Positions 52,601 to 60,522 of a stretch of DNA of 64,000 nt are shown here, piece by piece (position 1 is the stretch's first letter; every line of letters starts with the position of its first letter). The notes under the pieces were generated by a model. That model had not been told where the DNA came from. It made no database searches and saw only the letters and a list, made by a program, of their open reading frames with translations. Both the position numbers and the translations under genes were made by a program. Origin of the DNA: Comamonas testosteroni (lineage in GTDB: Bacteria > Pseudomonadota > Gammaproteobacteria > Burkholderiales > Burkholderiaceae_C); contig NZ_CP043568.1 of the NCBI RefSeq assembly GCF_014076415.1, forward strand, positions 3,224,001 through 3,288,000, read 5' to 3'.

Positions 52601-52693
52601 CGGCTTGAAAGCACGTCGTGCCCGCAGTTACTTTGATGGGCGAATGCTATTGGAGGAGCTTCCCGCTTGTCTAATATCGTATTTCTCCGCCAC

Positions 52694-52710
52694 CATACCG
52701 AGTCAGTATG
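52694..52710. promoter_or_regulatory. LysR-type box (CATAC-N7-GTATG)
   Basis: CATAC, 7 bp and GTATG form an inverted repeat of the ATAC-N7-GTAT (T-N11-A) class bound by LysR regulators. It lies in the 189-bp region between the divergent dehydrogenase and LysR genes. Confidence 0.6.
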
Positions 52711-52789
52711 ACTATTCATGGTTTTCCAGTAACGCCTATATGGCGAGGCCCTGCCAGGGAATGGCTGTGCCTCCGTGGAGCCGCCGCCT

Positions 52790-53713
52790 ATGATGGACCT
52801 CAAGCGCATTCGAAACTTCGTCACCTTAGCCGAGGCTGGCAGCTTCCGGCGGGCCTCTGAGCGACTACACCTAGCACAACCACCCCTATCAGTCTCCATT
52901 CAGAAGCTCGAGGCTGAACTTGGCACTAGGCTCTTTGATCGTGGCCCAGCCGGAGTGACTCTCACCGTTGCAGGAGAATCCGTGCTGCGGGAAGCAAAAC
53001 GCCTGCTTTTTTTTGAACGCCAAGTGATCACTGCGGCCCACGACGCTATCTCCGGGATCGGAGGCACGCTCCGCATCGGATTCGTAGGGACTACCACATT
53101 CGGCATGCTCCAGCGTCTGCTGCCGGCCTACCGGGCGCAATATCCCGCCGTCGAGCTCAAACTGCAGGAAGCACCATCCGTCTCCATTGTTGAGCAACTT
53201 GAGCACGGCTCGCTGGACTTGGGCCTTGTACGCGCACCAGTGATGGCTGCGACCTCTACCACGCTCGTTTCCTTGGAACGTGAGAGCCTCATCGCCGCCT
53301 TGCCCAAGGACCATTTCTTGGCCAAGCACACTGCCATTCGTCTGAACGATTTGTCCGGAGAGGCATTTCTTATGTATGCCGAGGGAGCCGCCACAAGCCT
53401 GCGCTCCCTTGTGATGGCCGCCTGCCAGCGCGCGGGGTTCATTCCCCGAATCACCCAGGAAGCCACCCAGGTGCAAACCATACTGGCCCTTGTCGAAAGC
53501 GGCCTGGGCGTCGCACTCGTGCCATCAGTCATGCGCCGCTACGCCAGTGACGTAATTGCCTATCGGGAAATTTCAGACTTGGGGCACGACAGCTGGATGG
53601 GCCTGTCGCTTGCCTACATGGCGGATGCCGAGCCACCTGCTGCAGTCAAGTTCAGAGAAGTTGCACTGCAAACAATGGCAACTGAGGTTGCCCCTGAAAA
53701 CCGGAGTATTTAG
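52790..53713 (+). CDS. LysR-family regulator
   Basis: The ATG at 52790 follows GTGGAG by 9 bp. The 307-residue protein has the classic N-terminus MDLKRIRNFVTLAEAGSFRRASERLHLAQPPLSVSIQKLEAELGTRLFDR and a periplasmic-binding-fold effector domain. It is divergent from the second CoA cluster and probably activates it. Its stop codon TAG (53711-53713) directly abuts the IS481 copy, so the element landed at the very end of the gene without removing coding sequence that can be detected. Confidence 0.9.
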   Translation: MMDLKRIRNFVTLAEAGSFRRASERLHLAQPPLSVSIQKLEAELGTRLFDRGPAGVTLTVAGESVLREAKRLLFFERQVITAAHDAISGIGGTLRIGFVGTTTFGMLQRLLPAYRAQYPAVELKLQEAPSVSIVEQLEHGSLDLGLVRAPVMAATSTTLVSLERESLIAALPKDHFLAKHTAIRLNDLSGEAFLMYAEGAATSLRSLVMAACQRAGFIPRITQEATQVQTILALVESGLGVALVPSVMRRYASDVIAYREISDLGHDSWMGLSLAYMADAEPPAAVKFREVALQTMATEVAPENRSI

Positions 53714-54728
53714 ATGTTCAGTCCCACAGTGAGCTGGTGCGGATGAAGTCTAAAGCGGCTTAGATCTTTTTCCCACGCCTCGCACATCGCACGGAATGGT
53801 GTCTTCCACCTGAGCGCTTTCAAGTGCTTGCCGAAGTTGTAGCTTTGAACAATGCCTGGACATGCTTCCGTAGCTGCTCCAGGCCCTCATACTCATACAC
53901 CTTGATCGTGGATTCCTTGATGGTCCGGTTCATACGCTCGACCATGCCGTTAGTCCAAGGGTGGTACGGCTTGGTATGTCGTTTCTCGATTCCATTGAAC
54001 TTGCAGATGCGCTCGAAGATGTGACCGATGCATGTGTCGGTGACGCCGCCTCTGAAGCGTTCTTGCCCTGTGAAGGCCATGCCGTTGTCCGTCAGAACGG
54101 TATGTATGCGGTACGGGAAGACCACGAGCACCTGCCGAAGGAACTGCGCTGCGTTGGCTTTCGTGGCCCTGTCAAAGAACGCAACATGCGTGAATTTTGT
54201 GACGCGGTCTATGGCAACAAACATGTGCTGTCTGCCGCTGGAGATCTTCATTTCGGCACTGTCGATGTGCACGAAGCCCAGCGTCGTTTCTTCAAACTTT
54301 CCGTGCCTTCGCGGCACCTGCGTTGCGGGCTGTCGGCTGATGCCGTGTCGCTGCAGGCAACGATGCAAGGCGCTGCGGCTGAGCTTGGGTGCCGTCTCCA
54401 GGAGCTGCCCCATGAGATCGTCCAGCGACAGATGCCCTTGCTTGCGTAATGCAATTGCCAGGTGTTCTTGCTCTTGAGAAAGATGCTGGCTTGCTCTGTC
54501 CCGAGGACCCATGGGCTCATCGAGAACAGAGGTGCGCGCACGCCACTTGGCCACGGTCTTGGGGTTGAGGCCATAGAGCTTGGCCAAAGACCGATGGGAG
54601 CCGGTCGCTAGCAGGAGTTCTGCGCGGATACGCGGCGTCGTGCGGGCGCTGCCATGCAGGCGGATTGCCATAGTGCTTTCTCCTGTTCCAGGCTAAAGAA
54701 TGCACCATGACTTCCTGGGACCATACAT
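53714..54728 (-). mobile_element. IS481-family element, copy 2
   Basis: This 1015-bp copy is in the same orientation as the one at 26132 and differs by a few substitutions and one deleted base. The ends are ATGTTCAGTCCC and, on the other strand, ATGTATGGTCCC. The right flank CTAAG equals the left flank of copy 1, while its own left flank is TTTAG. Together the copies bound a 28.6-kb segment. Confidence 0.88.
53716..54671 (-). pseudogene. IS481-family transposase, frameshifted
   Basis: The frame is intact for 283 residues, including the HTH and the DDE core (same motifs as copy 1). A single A is then missing near 53850 compared with copy 1 (AACAATG against AACAAATG), which shifts the end to QALFKATTSAST and stops early. 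The last quarter of the protein is lost, so this copy may depend on the transposase of copy 1. Without the shift, translation would end with TAA formed by the flank. Confidence 0.85.
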
Positions 54729-54843
54729 CTAAGCAACCTTTTCGCCATGAAATGAGCAGCTAACTCGCGAAAAAGCCGGCACTAACCATCACCAAATCTT
54801 GTGAATAAGCGACCGATTCAGAATACCTTAAGGAGAATAACCA

Positions 54844-55377
54844 CTAACGCGCTACTAAACTATTGGGCGTAGGCCATATATAAGCGTCGTAGACCGAATC
54901 AGCTACTCTTTTAAATACAACACATGCATCTTTTTCATGTAAGAAAGATTTTAGTGAAAGATCTGAATCGAGCTGTTCATGAAGATATCCAAGTTTTTCA
55001 AGTTTATGTACGTTTAGACGGCGTCGCCAATCGTAACCAAATATCTCCTCAGCCCGAATCGATGTAATGTGTTTACGTGATTTTCCATGCTCATTCCTAT
55101 AAGTTTTAGATTGAGTTAGAACAATACGATCATCTTTTCTACCATTGACATAAATATCCGGATTCCTACAGCCTACTTTCCTAAAATCTTCTTCCGAAAC
55201 GCGGGCCATGACTTTATTTTTTGTTTCGTGAGTTACCTCCACCCAAGCATTGAATCGGATAATATCCAGCTTGGTGCTCTCTTTATTAGAGAGACACAAA
55301 TCCAAATGAATTATATTCAGTAATTCATAACTGTTTATTTCTTTTATAAAAGTTTGCATTTTCTGATTAATTTTCAT
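54844..55377 (-). CDS. Unrecognised 177-residue protein in an AT-rich island
   Basis: The protein is soluble and basic, with a long helical start (MKINQKMQTFIKEINSYELLNI) and a charged middle containing WVEVTHETKNKVMARVSEEDFRKVG. Base composition is clearly AT-richer than the catabolic genes. It lies 17 bp after an 83-residue gene on the same strand, and the two look like one transcript. I recognise no family. A two-gene toxin-antitoxin type unit is possible but unsupported by motif. Confidence 0.55.
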   Translation of the reverse strand: MKINQKMQTFIKEINSYELLNIIHLDLCLSNKESTKLDIIRFNAWVEVTHETKNKVMARVSEEDFRKVGCRNPDIYVNGRKDDRIVLTQSKTYRNEHGKSRKHITSIRAEEIFGYDWRRRLNVHKLEKLGYLHEQLDSDLSLKSFLHEKDACVVFKRVADSVYDAYIWPTPNSLVAR

Positions 55378-55394
55378 TTGAGTATAGCAGATTT

Positions 55395-55646
55395 TCAGGC
55401 TAAGAATTGGGGCCTTTTTAGTATTTCTGCTTGTCTGAGCATCTCCATCGCTTTAATCGCTTTTTCTATCTGAGATAAAGTTTCTGCTACGGCAGGATTT
55501 TTCTCTATAGACAGTTTTTTGGACTGAGCTCCAAAGCTGATGTGTTTAGCCTGCCACGGCGCATATCCAAGAGCTGCTGCATCTGCAATTTCATCTGCTG
55601 AGTAGCCTTCGTTGTGCATGTCATGTAGAAAATCCCAATCGCTCAT
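55395..55646 (-). CDS. Small acidic helical protein upstream of the 177-residue gene
   Basis: The 83-residue protein begins MSDWDFLHDMHNEGYSADEIADAAALGYAPW, an acidic helix-turn-helix-like stretch, followed by a coiled-coil-prone helix (NPAVAETLSQIEKAIKAMEMLRQAEIL). GGAGATATG-type spacing precedes the ATG. Similar short proteins with a D-W-D-F-L-H start are seen in mobile DNA, but their function is unknown. It is cotranscribed with the next gene. Confidence 0.55.
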   Translation of the reverse strand: MSDWDFLHDMHNEGYSADEIADAAALGYAPWQAKHISFGAQSKKLSIEKNPAVAETLSQIEKAIKAMEMLRQAEILKRPQFLA

Positions 55647-56085
55647 CTCATATCTCCTAGATTCGGCTATTAATGCTGTAGAGGATGCAAAGCTGTCCGA
55701 TATATTTCTTAAGAAGAAGATGCTATGAAATTGACGAACTTGCTCGTTAAGTTCAAGGCGCTATCAAACGGAGCATCGTAACACTTGGTAAGGTATCCTT
55801 GCGAAAGGCGCAAAGCCTTCCATCTTTCCGATATGCGCACACGCCGAACCGAAGCATCATCTCAGCAGAAAACAACAATTAAGCCCTTGGTAGCGGCTCT
55901 CCACGCTACATCTTGTCTTGAGAGTACGAAGGTCGAACTGAGGCTATCTCTGTTCCAACACTCCTTAGCTAAGCCCACAAAATAAACTGCACATAAATCA
56001 GCGGAGCGTCTCCAATTAATTTTTGGAACATCTACTATTGACACATGAGCTAAATAGATAGATCAAACAACCAAAGGAGCAAAAA
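55647..56085. other. 439-bp divergent intergenic region
   Basis: This region separates the minus-strand pair from the plus-strand run. It holds the promoters of both. A 66-codon frame (55785-55985) has no ribosome site or family features. Confidence 0.4.
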
Positions 56086-56511
56086 ATGCATATTGCAAGA
56101 ATTTTTCGTGAGACTAAAGGTGGTCATAAGACTTACCGCGCATTTATTATCAACAACCTCGGAAATGGTGCACGCACTTGCCGCATCTGCATTGATGATG
56201 ATAGCGATATCGAGGTCGGCGCTAGTGTTTATGCACTCGTTGCTAGTAGAAGCAAGCCCACAGCGTCACCATTTCAACACTACGTTGTTATTGAGCGTGT
56301 CAGTGATGCCGCTGGTGCTGAGTACCTCGAAAAAAACTCTGAAGTTAAGAAAGCTTATAAAGCTTTGTGCACAGCGACAAAGCATATTGAAGCAGGTAAG
56401 CTCAAATCTCCTGCTATCAAAACTGTCAAAGAACTCGCATTGAATATGCCATTTTTCAAGGCAGAATCTGAAGAAATTTTGGATACTCTCGCTGAGAAGC
56501 AAAAAAATTAA
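56086..56511 (+). CDS. Unrecognised 141-residue protein, first of a plus-strand run
   Basis: AAAGGAG precedes the ATG at good distance. The N-terminal half is beta-rich (MHIARIFRETKGGHKTYRAFIINNLGNGARTC...ICIDDDSDIEVGASVYALVASR), followed by a helical C-terminus. The next frame continues in phase after the TAA stop. No family is recognised. It starts a tight run of five frames that ends at a terminator at 58239. Confidence 0.55.
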   Translation: MHIARIFRETKGGHKTYRAFIINNLGNGARTCRICIDDDSDIEVGASVYALVASRSKPTASPFQHYVVIERVSDAAGAEYLEKNSEVKKAYKALCTATKHIEAGKLKSPAIKTVKELALNMPFFKAESEEILDTLAEKQKN

Positions 56512-56706
56512 GCAAGCATAATTAACGAAAACCCAGCAGACGCAAAAGCACGCAGCGTCAACGAAAAACTGGCTCGCAGCCGAGAAATCTTCGCTCGCGC
56601 ATCCAAGGCAGCGAAGCCACTCCCACTCACCACCGCATCTGGCGGGGTGAGCCTGGCTTGGCTCAAAGAGAAGACTGATCTCGAGCGCCAAGGCCGTGAA
56701 TATTAA
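56512..56706 (+). other. 64-codon open frame without ATG/GTG/TTG start, in phase after a stop
   Basis: Directly after the TAA at 56509-56511 the same frame stays open for 64 codons and reads like protein (NENPADAKARSVNEKLARSR ... ending RQGREY). Its stop overlaps the GTG start of the next gene by 11 bp, the coupling used elsewhere in this run. Only ATA or ATT (56518-56523) could start it, or the TAA may be read through. Confidence 0.35.
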
Positions 56707-57289
56707 AAGCAATTCTGATATCAGGAGCTATCAAATCAACACCAAAAAATTCAATGCGCTGGCCGCCAAGCTTGCTGTCACCCGCCCCGACATCGGACAT
56801 CCCGATGTCGTGGAAAGGATCTTGAAAAAGGCTCGAGATGCTGGCGCTGCCGGTTTGCTGATCACCCCCATCGCAGATGGAGGGCTCGCTGTGCGAGCTG
56901 CTGAGTGCCCAGACCACATCCCCGCAGCACTGATCTCTCTCCCTGGAGGGCCATCTCTGCTGCTGAGTACAGACTCGGATGCTACAGACGCTACAGATCT
57001 GCTCATGTATCTCCAAATGCTAAGTGCAAAACTGCCTGTACCGCCGTTTTACATCGTGTCTGCAGCCATGAGTGCTGTCGCTGCAATTCGCATCGACACA
57101 GGAATGTCTGCGTTGAGCTACGTCCAACGCTGGGGTGCTCAACAAAACCCTGCGGTTGCCGGCCAGCGGCCCGAAGATGTTTGGCACACGCCAGCGAATC
57201 ATGCAGCTCTTACATATCTAGTTCGTTTGTCTGTTGCTGCCCGCAGCGCTACAGCTGCAAACGACAGATTCTGGAGGAAATCAGCATGA
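56696..57289 (+). CDS. Unrecognised 197-residue protein
   Basis: The GTG at 56696 overlaps the preceding frame by 11 bp, and the stop overlaps the next ATG (ATGA). The product has a central alternating hydrophobic segment (AAGLLITPIADGGLAVRAAECPDHIPAALISLPGG) and a C-terminal half with many Ala and Ser. No motif is recognised. Its place in the coupled run suggests it acts with its neighbours. Confidence 0.5.
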   Translation: MNIKSNSDIRSYQINTKKFNALAAKLAVTRPDIGHPDVVERILKKARDAGAAGLLITPIADGGLAVRAAECPDHIPAALISLPGGPSLLLSTDSDATDATDLLMYLQMLSAKLPVPPFYIVSAAMSAVAAIRIDTGMSALSYVQRWGAQQNPAVAGQRPEDVWHTPANHAALTYLVRLSVAARSATAANDRFWRKSA

Positions 57290-57744
57290 ATCACGACTCC
57301 AGCACCACTACCTCAACGCTGGAATCTGAATTCCAGCGCATTGCGGCCAAGTACGGATACGACGACCTCTCGAGCATCAGCAGATCCTTGGATGATACAG
57401 AGCTACAACGCAAGGACGCTAGGGGTTTGCTCATGGACCTTGGGAAGCCATTGTCACAGCTCAACACTAGAGATGTTATGCGTGCTCGCGGCATAGGAGA
57501 CAAACCCATGCCACGGACAGCTGATGAAGCCGCTATGCAAGCAGCGATGGAAGTCGTTATGCAAATCCTGAAAACACTTTTTGGGATTCGTACTGCCGAT
57601 GACCTCGAGCGAGATCTCGAACAGCTCGAGCAAACCCGACTAGCTCTCAATCTGGAGCGCAACCACGCACAGGCAATACAGATGATGAGCGACGCAGCAA
57701 ACGATGACGAATTCCGCGCAAGATCAACGCGCAGGAGGCCCTGA
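57286..57744 (+). CDS. Unrecognised 152-residue helical protein
   Basis: The ATG at 57286 is preceded by GGAGGAA. A longer upstream frame is inside the previous gene. The protein is helical and charged, with a coiled-coil-like C-terminus (DDLERDLEQLEQTRLALNLERNHAQAIQMM). The segment MEVVMQILKTLFGIRTADDLERD could mediate oligomers. No family is recognised. Confidence 0.5.
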   Translation: MNHDSSTTTSTLESEFQRIAAKYGYDDLSSISRSLDDTELQRKDARGLLMDLGKPLSQLNTRDVMRARGIGDKPMPRTADEAAMQAAMEVVMQILKTLFGIRTADDLERDLEQLEQTRLALNLERNHAQAIQMMSDAANDDEFRARSTRRRP

Positions 57745-57745
57745 C

Positions 57746-58216
57746 ATGGCCCGCAAACCCTCCCCACGCCGAACTCTGACTGGCATGACCAAGGAACGAG
57801 CCGGCCGGTTCCTTAACCGCCTTGCCGAGGTCCGCAGTCTGGGTTTCCAGCGCCTCTACATCACATGCAACTGGGAGAATAGACGTTTCGTCATCGAATC
57901 CTGCGCAATCGAACCCCCGGCTAGCGAAAACGAAAACATAATCGCAATTGACACTAATATCGAAATCGAAACTTTCGTCAACGTAATAATTAAGTTTGGA
58001 GCGAAGCGAGAATACCATTATCGAAATAGAAAAAATGACGATATCGAAAATGTATTATCTGCTGACGACATGCTAATACATTTAGTGCCCGCATATTCTC
58101 ACATCGCATTATGTAAGCAAAAATCGATTCTGTGGAGTTCGGCGCTTAAATACACGCCAGATCCTGAGATTTGGTGCCCGGATTGCGGTGCTGCATTTCG
58201 CGATCGAGATGATTGA
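57746..58216 (+). CDS. Unrecognised 156-residue protein with C-terminal Cys pair
   Basis: The ATG at 57746 starts 1 bp after the previous stop. An in-frame ATG at 57704 is possible. The protein has a basic N-terminus (MARKPSPRRTLTGMTKERAGRF) and ends WCPDCGAAFRDRDD, a half zinc-ribbon. The middle is AT-rich and beta-type. It is last in the run and followed by a terminator 23 bp later. Confidence 0.5.
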   Translation: MARKPSPRRTLTGMTKERAGRFLNRLAEVRSLGFQRLYITCNWENRRFVIESCAIEPPASENENIIAIDTNIEIETFVNVIIKFGAKREYHYRNRKNDDIENVLSADDMLIHLVPAYSHIALCKQKSILWSSALKYTPDPEIWCPDCGAAFRDRDD

Positions 58217-58238
58217 AGATGACGAAATATGAACCACC

Positions 58239-58266
58239 AGAGCCCGGAAATTCCGGGGCTCTTTTC
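58239..58266 (+). terminator. Rho-independent terminator
   Basis: AGAGCCCGGAA and TTCCGGGGCTCT pair with one bulge and are followed by a T-run. It ends the 56086-58216 run. Confidence 0.75.
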
Positions 58267-58388
58267 GTTTGCGGAGAGTGTTTCGTTGACTAAAATTGGT
58301 GCGTTGCCGAGATAAGCGAAACCGCAGGTACAGGGCCGCAATAACTGAGTAAAAAAGTGCTTCTGGTTACGTTACTGTTAAGTTTGGC

Positions 58389-58423
58389 ACAGGGGGTGCA
58401 CTACCTCAAAACAGGGGGTGTAC
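58389..58423 (+). repeat. Two direct repeats spaced 22 bp
   Basis: ACAGGGGGTGCAC (58389) and ACAGGGGGTGTAC (58411) lie 110-140 bp before the coiled-coil gene. Their spacing equals two helical turns, which suits a dimeric binding protein. Confidence 0.4.
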
Positions 58424-58532
58424 TGTGTATCTAAACAGCCATATCTGCATTTTTAAAATTAGCTGCGAGAGAGTAGAGTTGGACCTACATCACAGAGCTG
58501 TTGTAGGGTTCTGTCTACACAGGAGATCTCAC

Positions 58533-58796
58533 ATGTCATTCGTCAACGCCGGCCAAATTCTGGATATGCAGCTCAACGCCTTTGGGGTCGCATATTCATC
58601 TCTTATTAACAGCCTGGAGCACGATAAAATCAAGCGAGAGATTCGCACAGAGGTTAATCAATACAATGCGCTCGTGAATAAATATAACGAACTGCATTAT
58701 CGAGCGACTAATACAGTTAGCATTCTGCATCATGAAAATATGCTGCTTGAAATAGAAAACGCCAAGCTCAAGAAGACACTTGGCATCTCACGTTAA
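58533..58796 (+). CDS. 87-residue coiled-coil protein
   Basis: The ATG at 58533 follows CAGGAG. The product is almost entirely helical with heptad-like leucines and asparagines (EHDKIKREIRTEVNQYNALVNKYNELHYRATNTVSILHHENMLLEIENAKLKKTL). It is convergent with the next gene. No family is recognised. Short proteins of this sort are frequent in phages and plasmids. Confidence 0.55.
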   Translation: MSFVNAGQILDMQLNAFGVAYSSLINSLEHDKIKREIRTEVNQYNALVNKYNELHYRATNTVSILHHENMLLEIENAKLKKTLGISR

Positions 58797-58799
58797 AAA

Positions 58800-59099
58800 T
58801 TACAAGCTCGGCTTGTTGCCCTTAGCTTTGTTAACTTCCTCTGCTTGCTTTGCACGTGCGCCATCCTGTTCGGACGCTTTTTGCATCTTAAGCTCGTTGA
58901 AAATTTGCTGCACGTCAGATAGCGTAGCTGTGTAATATCTCAATGGGTTAGATGAATCAAAAATATATCCAAGCGCCTTTTTGCAATGGCGCATGTATTC
59001 TGTGAATTGGTCAACACCTGCACAATCGCCGACCATAAATTGTCCTGATGTTTGCTGATCGGGTTGACCATATTTATTTTTCAGCTCAGAAACAAACAC
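58800..59099 (-). CDS. Unrecognised small protein, possibly 5'-truncated
   Basis: The GTG at 59099 gives 99 residues, but the frame is open 36 bp further upstream to a TAG and there is no ribosome site, so the true start is uncertain. The sequence has a charged Lys-rich C-terminus (QKASEQDGARAKQAEEVNKAKGNKPSL). It is adjacent to an IS remnant and could be the end of a larger gene cut by rearrangement. Confidence 0.4.
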   Translation of the reverse strand: MFVSELKNKYGQPDQQTSGQFMVGDCAGVDQFTEYMRHCKKALGYIFDSSNPLRYYTATLSDVQQIFNELKMQKASEQDGARAKQAEEVNKAKGNKPSL

Positions 59100-59296
59100 G
59101 TCTTGCGTTATATTAACGCCTCGTACTCTGCGCTACATAAGCCATGTTTTGCCGGTTGCGGTGCTAAATGCTATTTTTTTAAAATTATCTGTGCAGCTTC
59201 CGTTACATGCATTTTCGCTTTAGATTTGACTGAATACACAACTCCATACTGCGATGCAGGTATACTTTCAAGCGTGACATCAGGCTAATTTTTCTT

Positions 59297-60170
59297 AGAA
59301 CGGCTAACACCACCGATCCACGAAGGGTTCACAGATGATCGCAGCGGCCAGTTTCAGCAATGCGTCGTGGATATCTAGCCGCCTTTCAAAGCGGATGCGC
59401 AACTTGCCAAAGCCTGCAACCATCCGTGTGTTCTCTCCACGACCCAGCGATGCTTGCCCAATCTTTCGCTGCTTTCGATACCTCGCCTGGCAATCCGACT
59501 GGCGATGCCTCGTCGCCTCAGATAGGCACCGCAGCGCTTGTAGTCGCAGCCTTTGTCCTCATGCAGCTTCGCCAGCCACTTGCGTACCCGCCCTCGCACG
59601 CCTGCAACGACTGGAATCGCATCCATGCACTTCTCGAACAGCATGGAGTCGTGCCTGTTGGCAGCGCTGACGAGGATCACCAGTGGGATGCCTCTGGCAT
59701 CTACGACGATATGTCGTTTGGAGCCGAGCTTGCCTCTGTCGGCTGGATTGAGGCTCATCTCCTGGCCCTCCGGGGCTTGGCACCGAGGAGCCATCTATGC
59801 TTGCTCGGCTCCAATCAATCTGGTCATGCTCGCGCAGACGTACCAGCATAGCTTGGTACAAACGCTGCCAAACGCCATTGGCATTCCAGTCACGCAAGCG
59901 CCGCCAGCAGGTCATACCACTGCGTAACCCAAGGACTGAGGCAAGTTTTCCCATGGGATGCCTGTTTGCAGCACTAACAGAATGCCATTGAGCGCTGCTT
60001 CATCGCTCACGGTGGGCTTGCGTGCGCCACCTCTGACGGAAGGGATGAAGGCTGGGATCAGGGGCTGCAGCTGTCGCCACGGTTCATTGCTAACGGGTTG
60101 TCTTGCCATGAGGTCCAGATGCATAAATGCTTCTGGCTGATCCCAAAGCGAAGTGGCATTAGCGGCTCTT
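59297..60170 (-). mobile_element. IS5-family element, decayed
   Basis: The ends are imperfect inverted repeats: AGAACGGCTAACACCAC on the left and, on the other strand, AGAGCCGCTAATGCCAC on the right. The transposase inside (59304-60124) is broken. The right end lies inside an IS3-family orfA remnant, so this element inserted into an older one. Exact end bases are uncertain by a few positions. Confidence 0.7.
59304..60124 (-). pseudogene. IS5-family transposase, several frameshifts
   Basis: Segments in three frames join to a standard IS5-type transposase. The N-terminal part has WRQLQPLIPAFIPSVRGGARKPTVSDEAALNGILLVLQTGIPWENLPQSLG. A middle part has RDWNANGVWQRLYQAMLVRLREHDQIDWSRASIDGSSV, then GSKRHIVVDARGIPLVILVSAANRHDSMLFE and GKHRWVVERTHGW. 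The end, GKLRIRFERRLDIHDALL, is in yet another frame. At least three frame changes separate them. One may be a programmed OrfA/OrfB shift, but not all. Confidence 0.82.
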
Positions 60171-60366
60171 ATACAAGCTATATGTCAACACCCCTTAGCG
60201 GGCTTGCGGCTCCAACTACCGAGAGCCTCTTCTCAGTGACTTGCTTGACCACTTCTTCCTTGAATTCCAGCGTAAACCTCCATGCCCTCCTATGCTCAAA
60301 GATAGACCGGGTAGGCAGCCTCACTTGAACGCTACCCCTACATGTTACGTAACACAGCCGTGCCAC
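60171..60366 (-). pseudogene. IS3-family orfA remnant, interrupted by the IS5 element
   Basis: The minus strand reads RRAWRFTLEFKEEVVKQVTEKRLSVV, the start of an IS3 OrfA helix-turn-helix protein. The similarity ends at the IS5 border, and the rest of the IS3 element is not found on the other side. Only about 60 codons remain. Confidence 0.6.
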
Positions 60367-60522
60367 TCACTTGAAATCGCCCTTAAGAAAATAAAATTCC
60401 AATAAAAATCAATTATTTAACTACAAAAAAAACATTAAACTTTTTTGGCACAAATTTTGCTTAGAAAGAGTATAGATACCCATCATCAATACCTAGTGAC
60501 AATTGATTGATCAGGAAAAATT

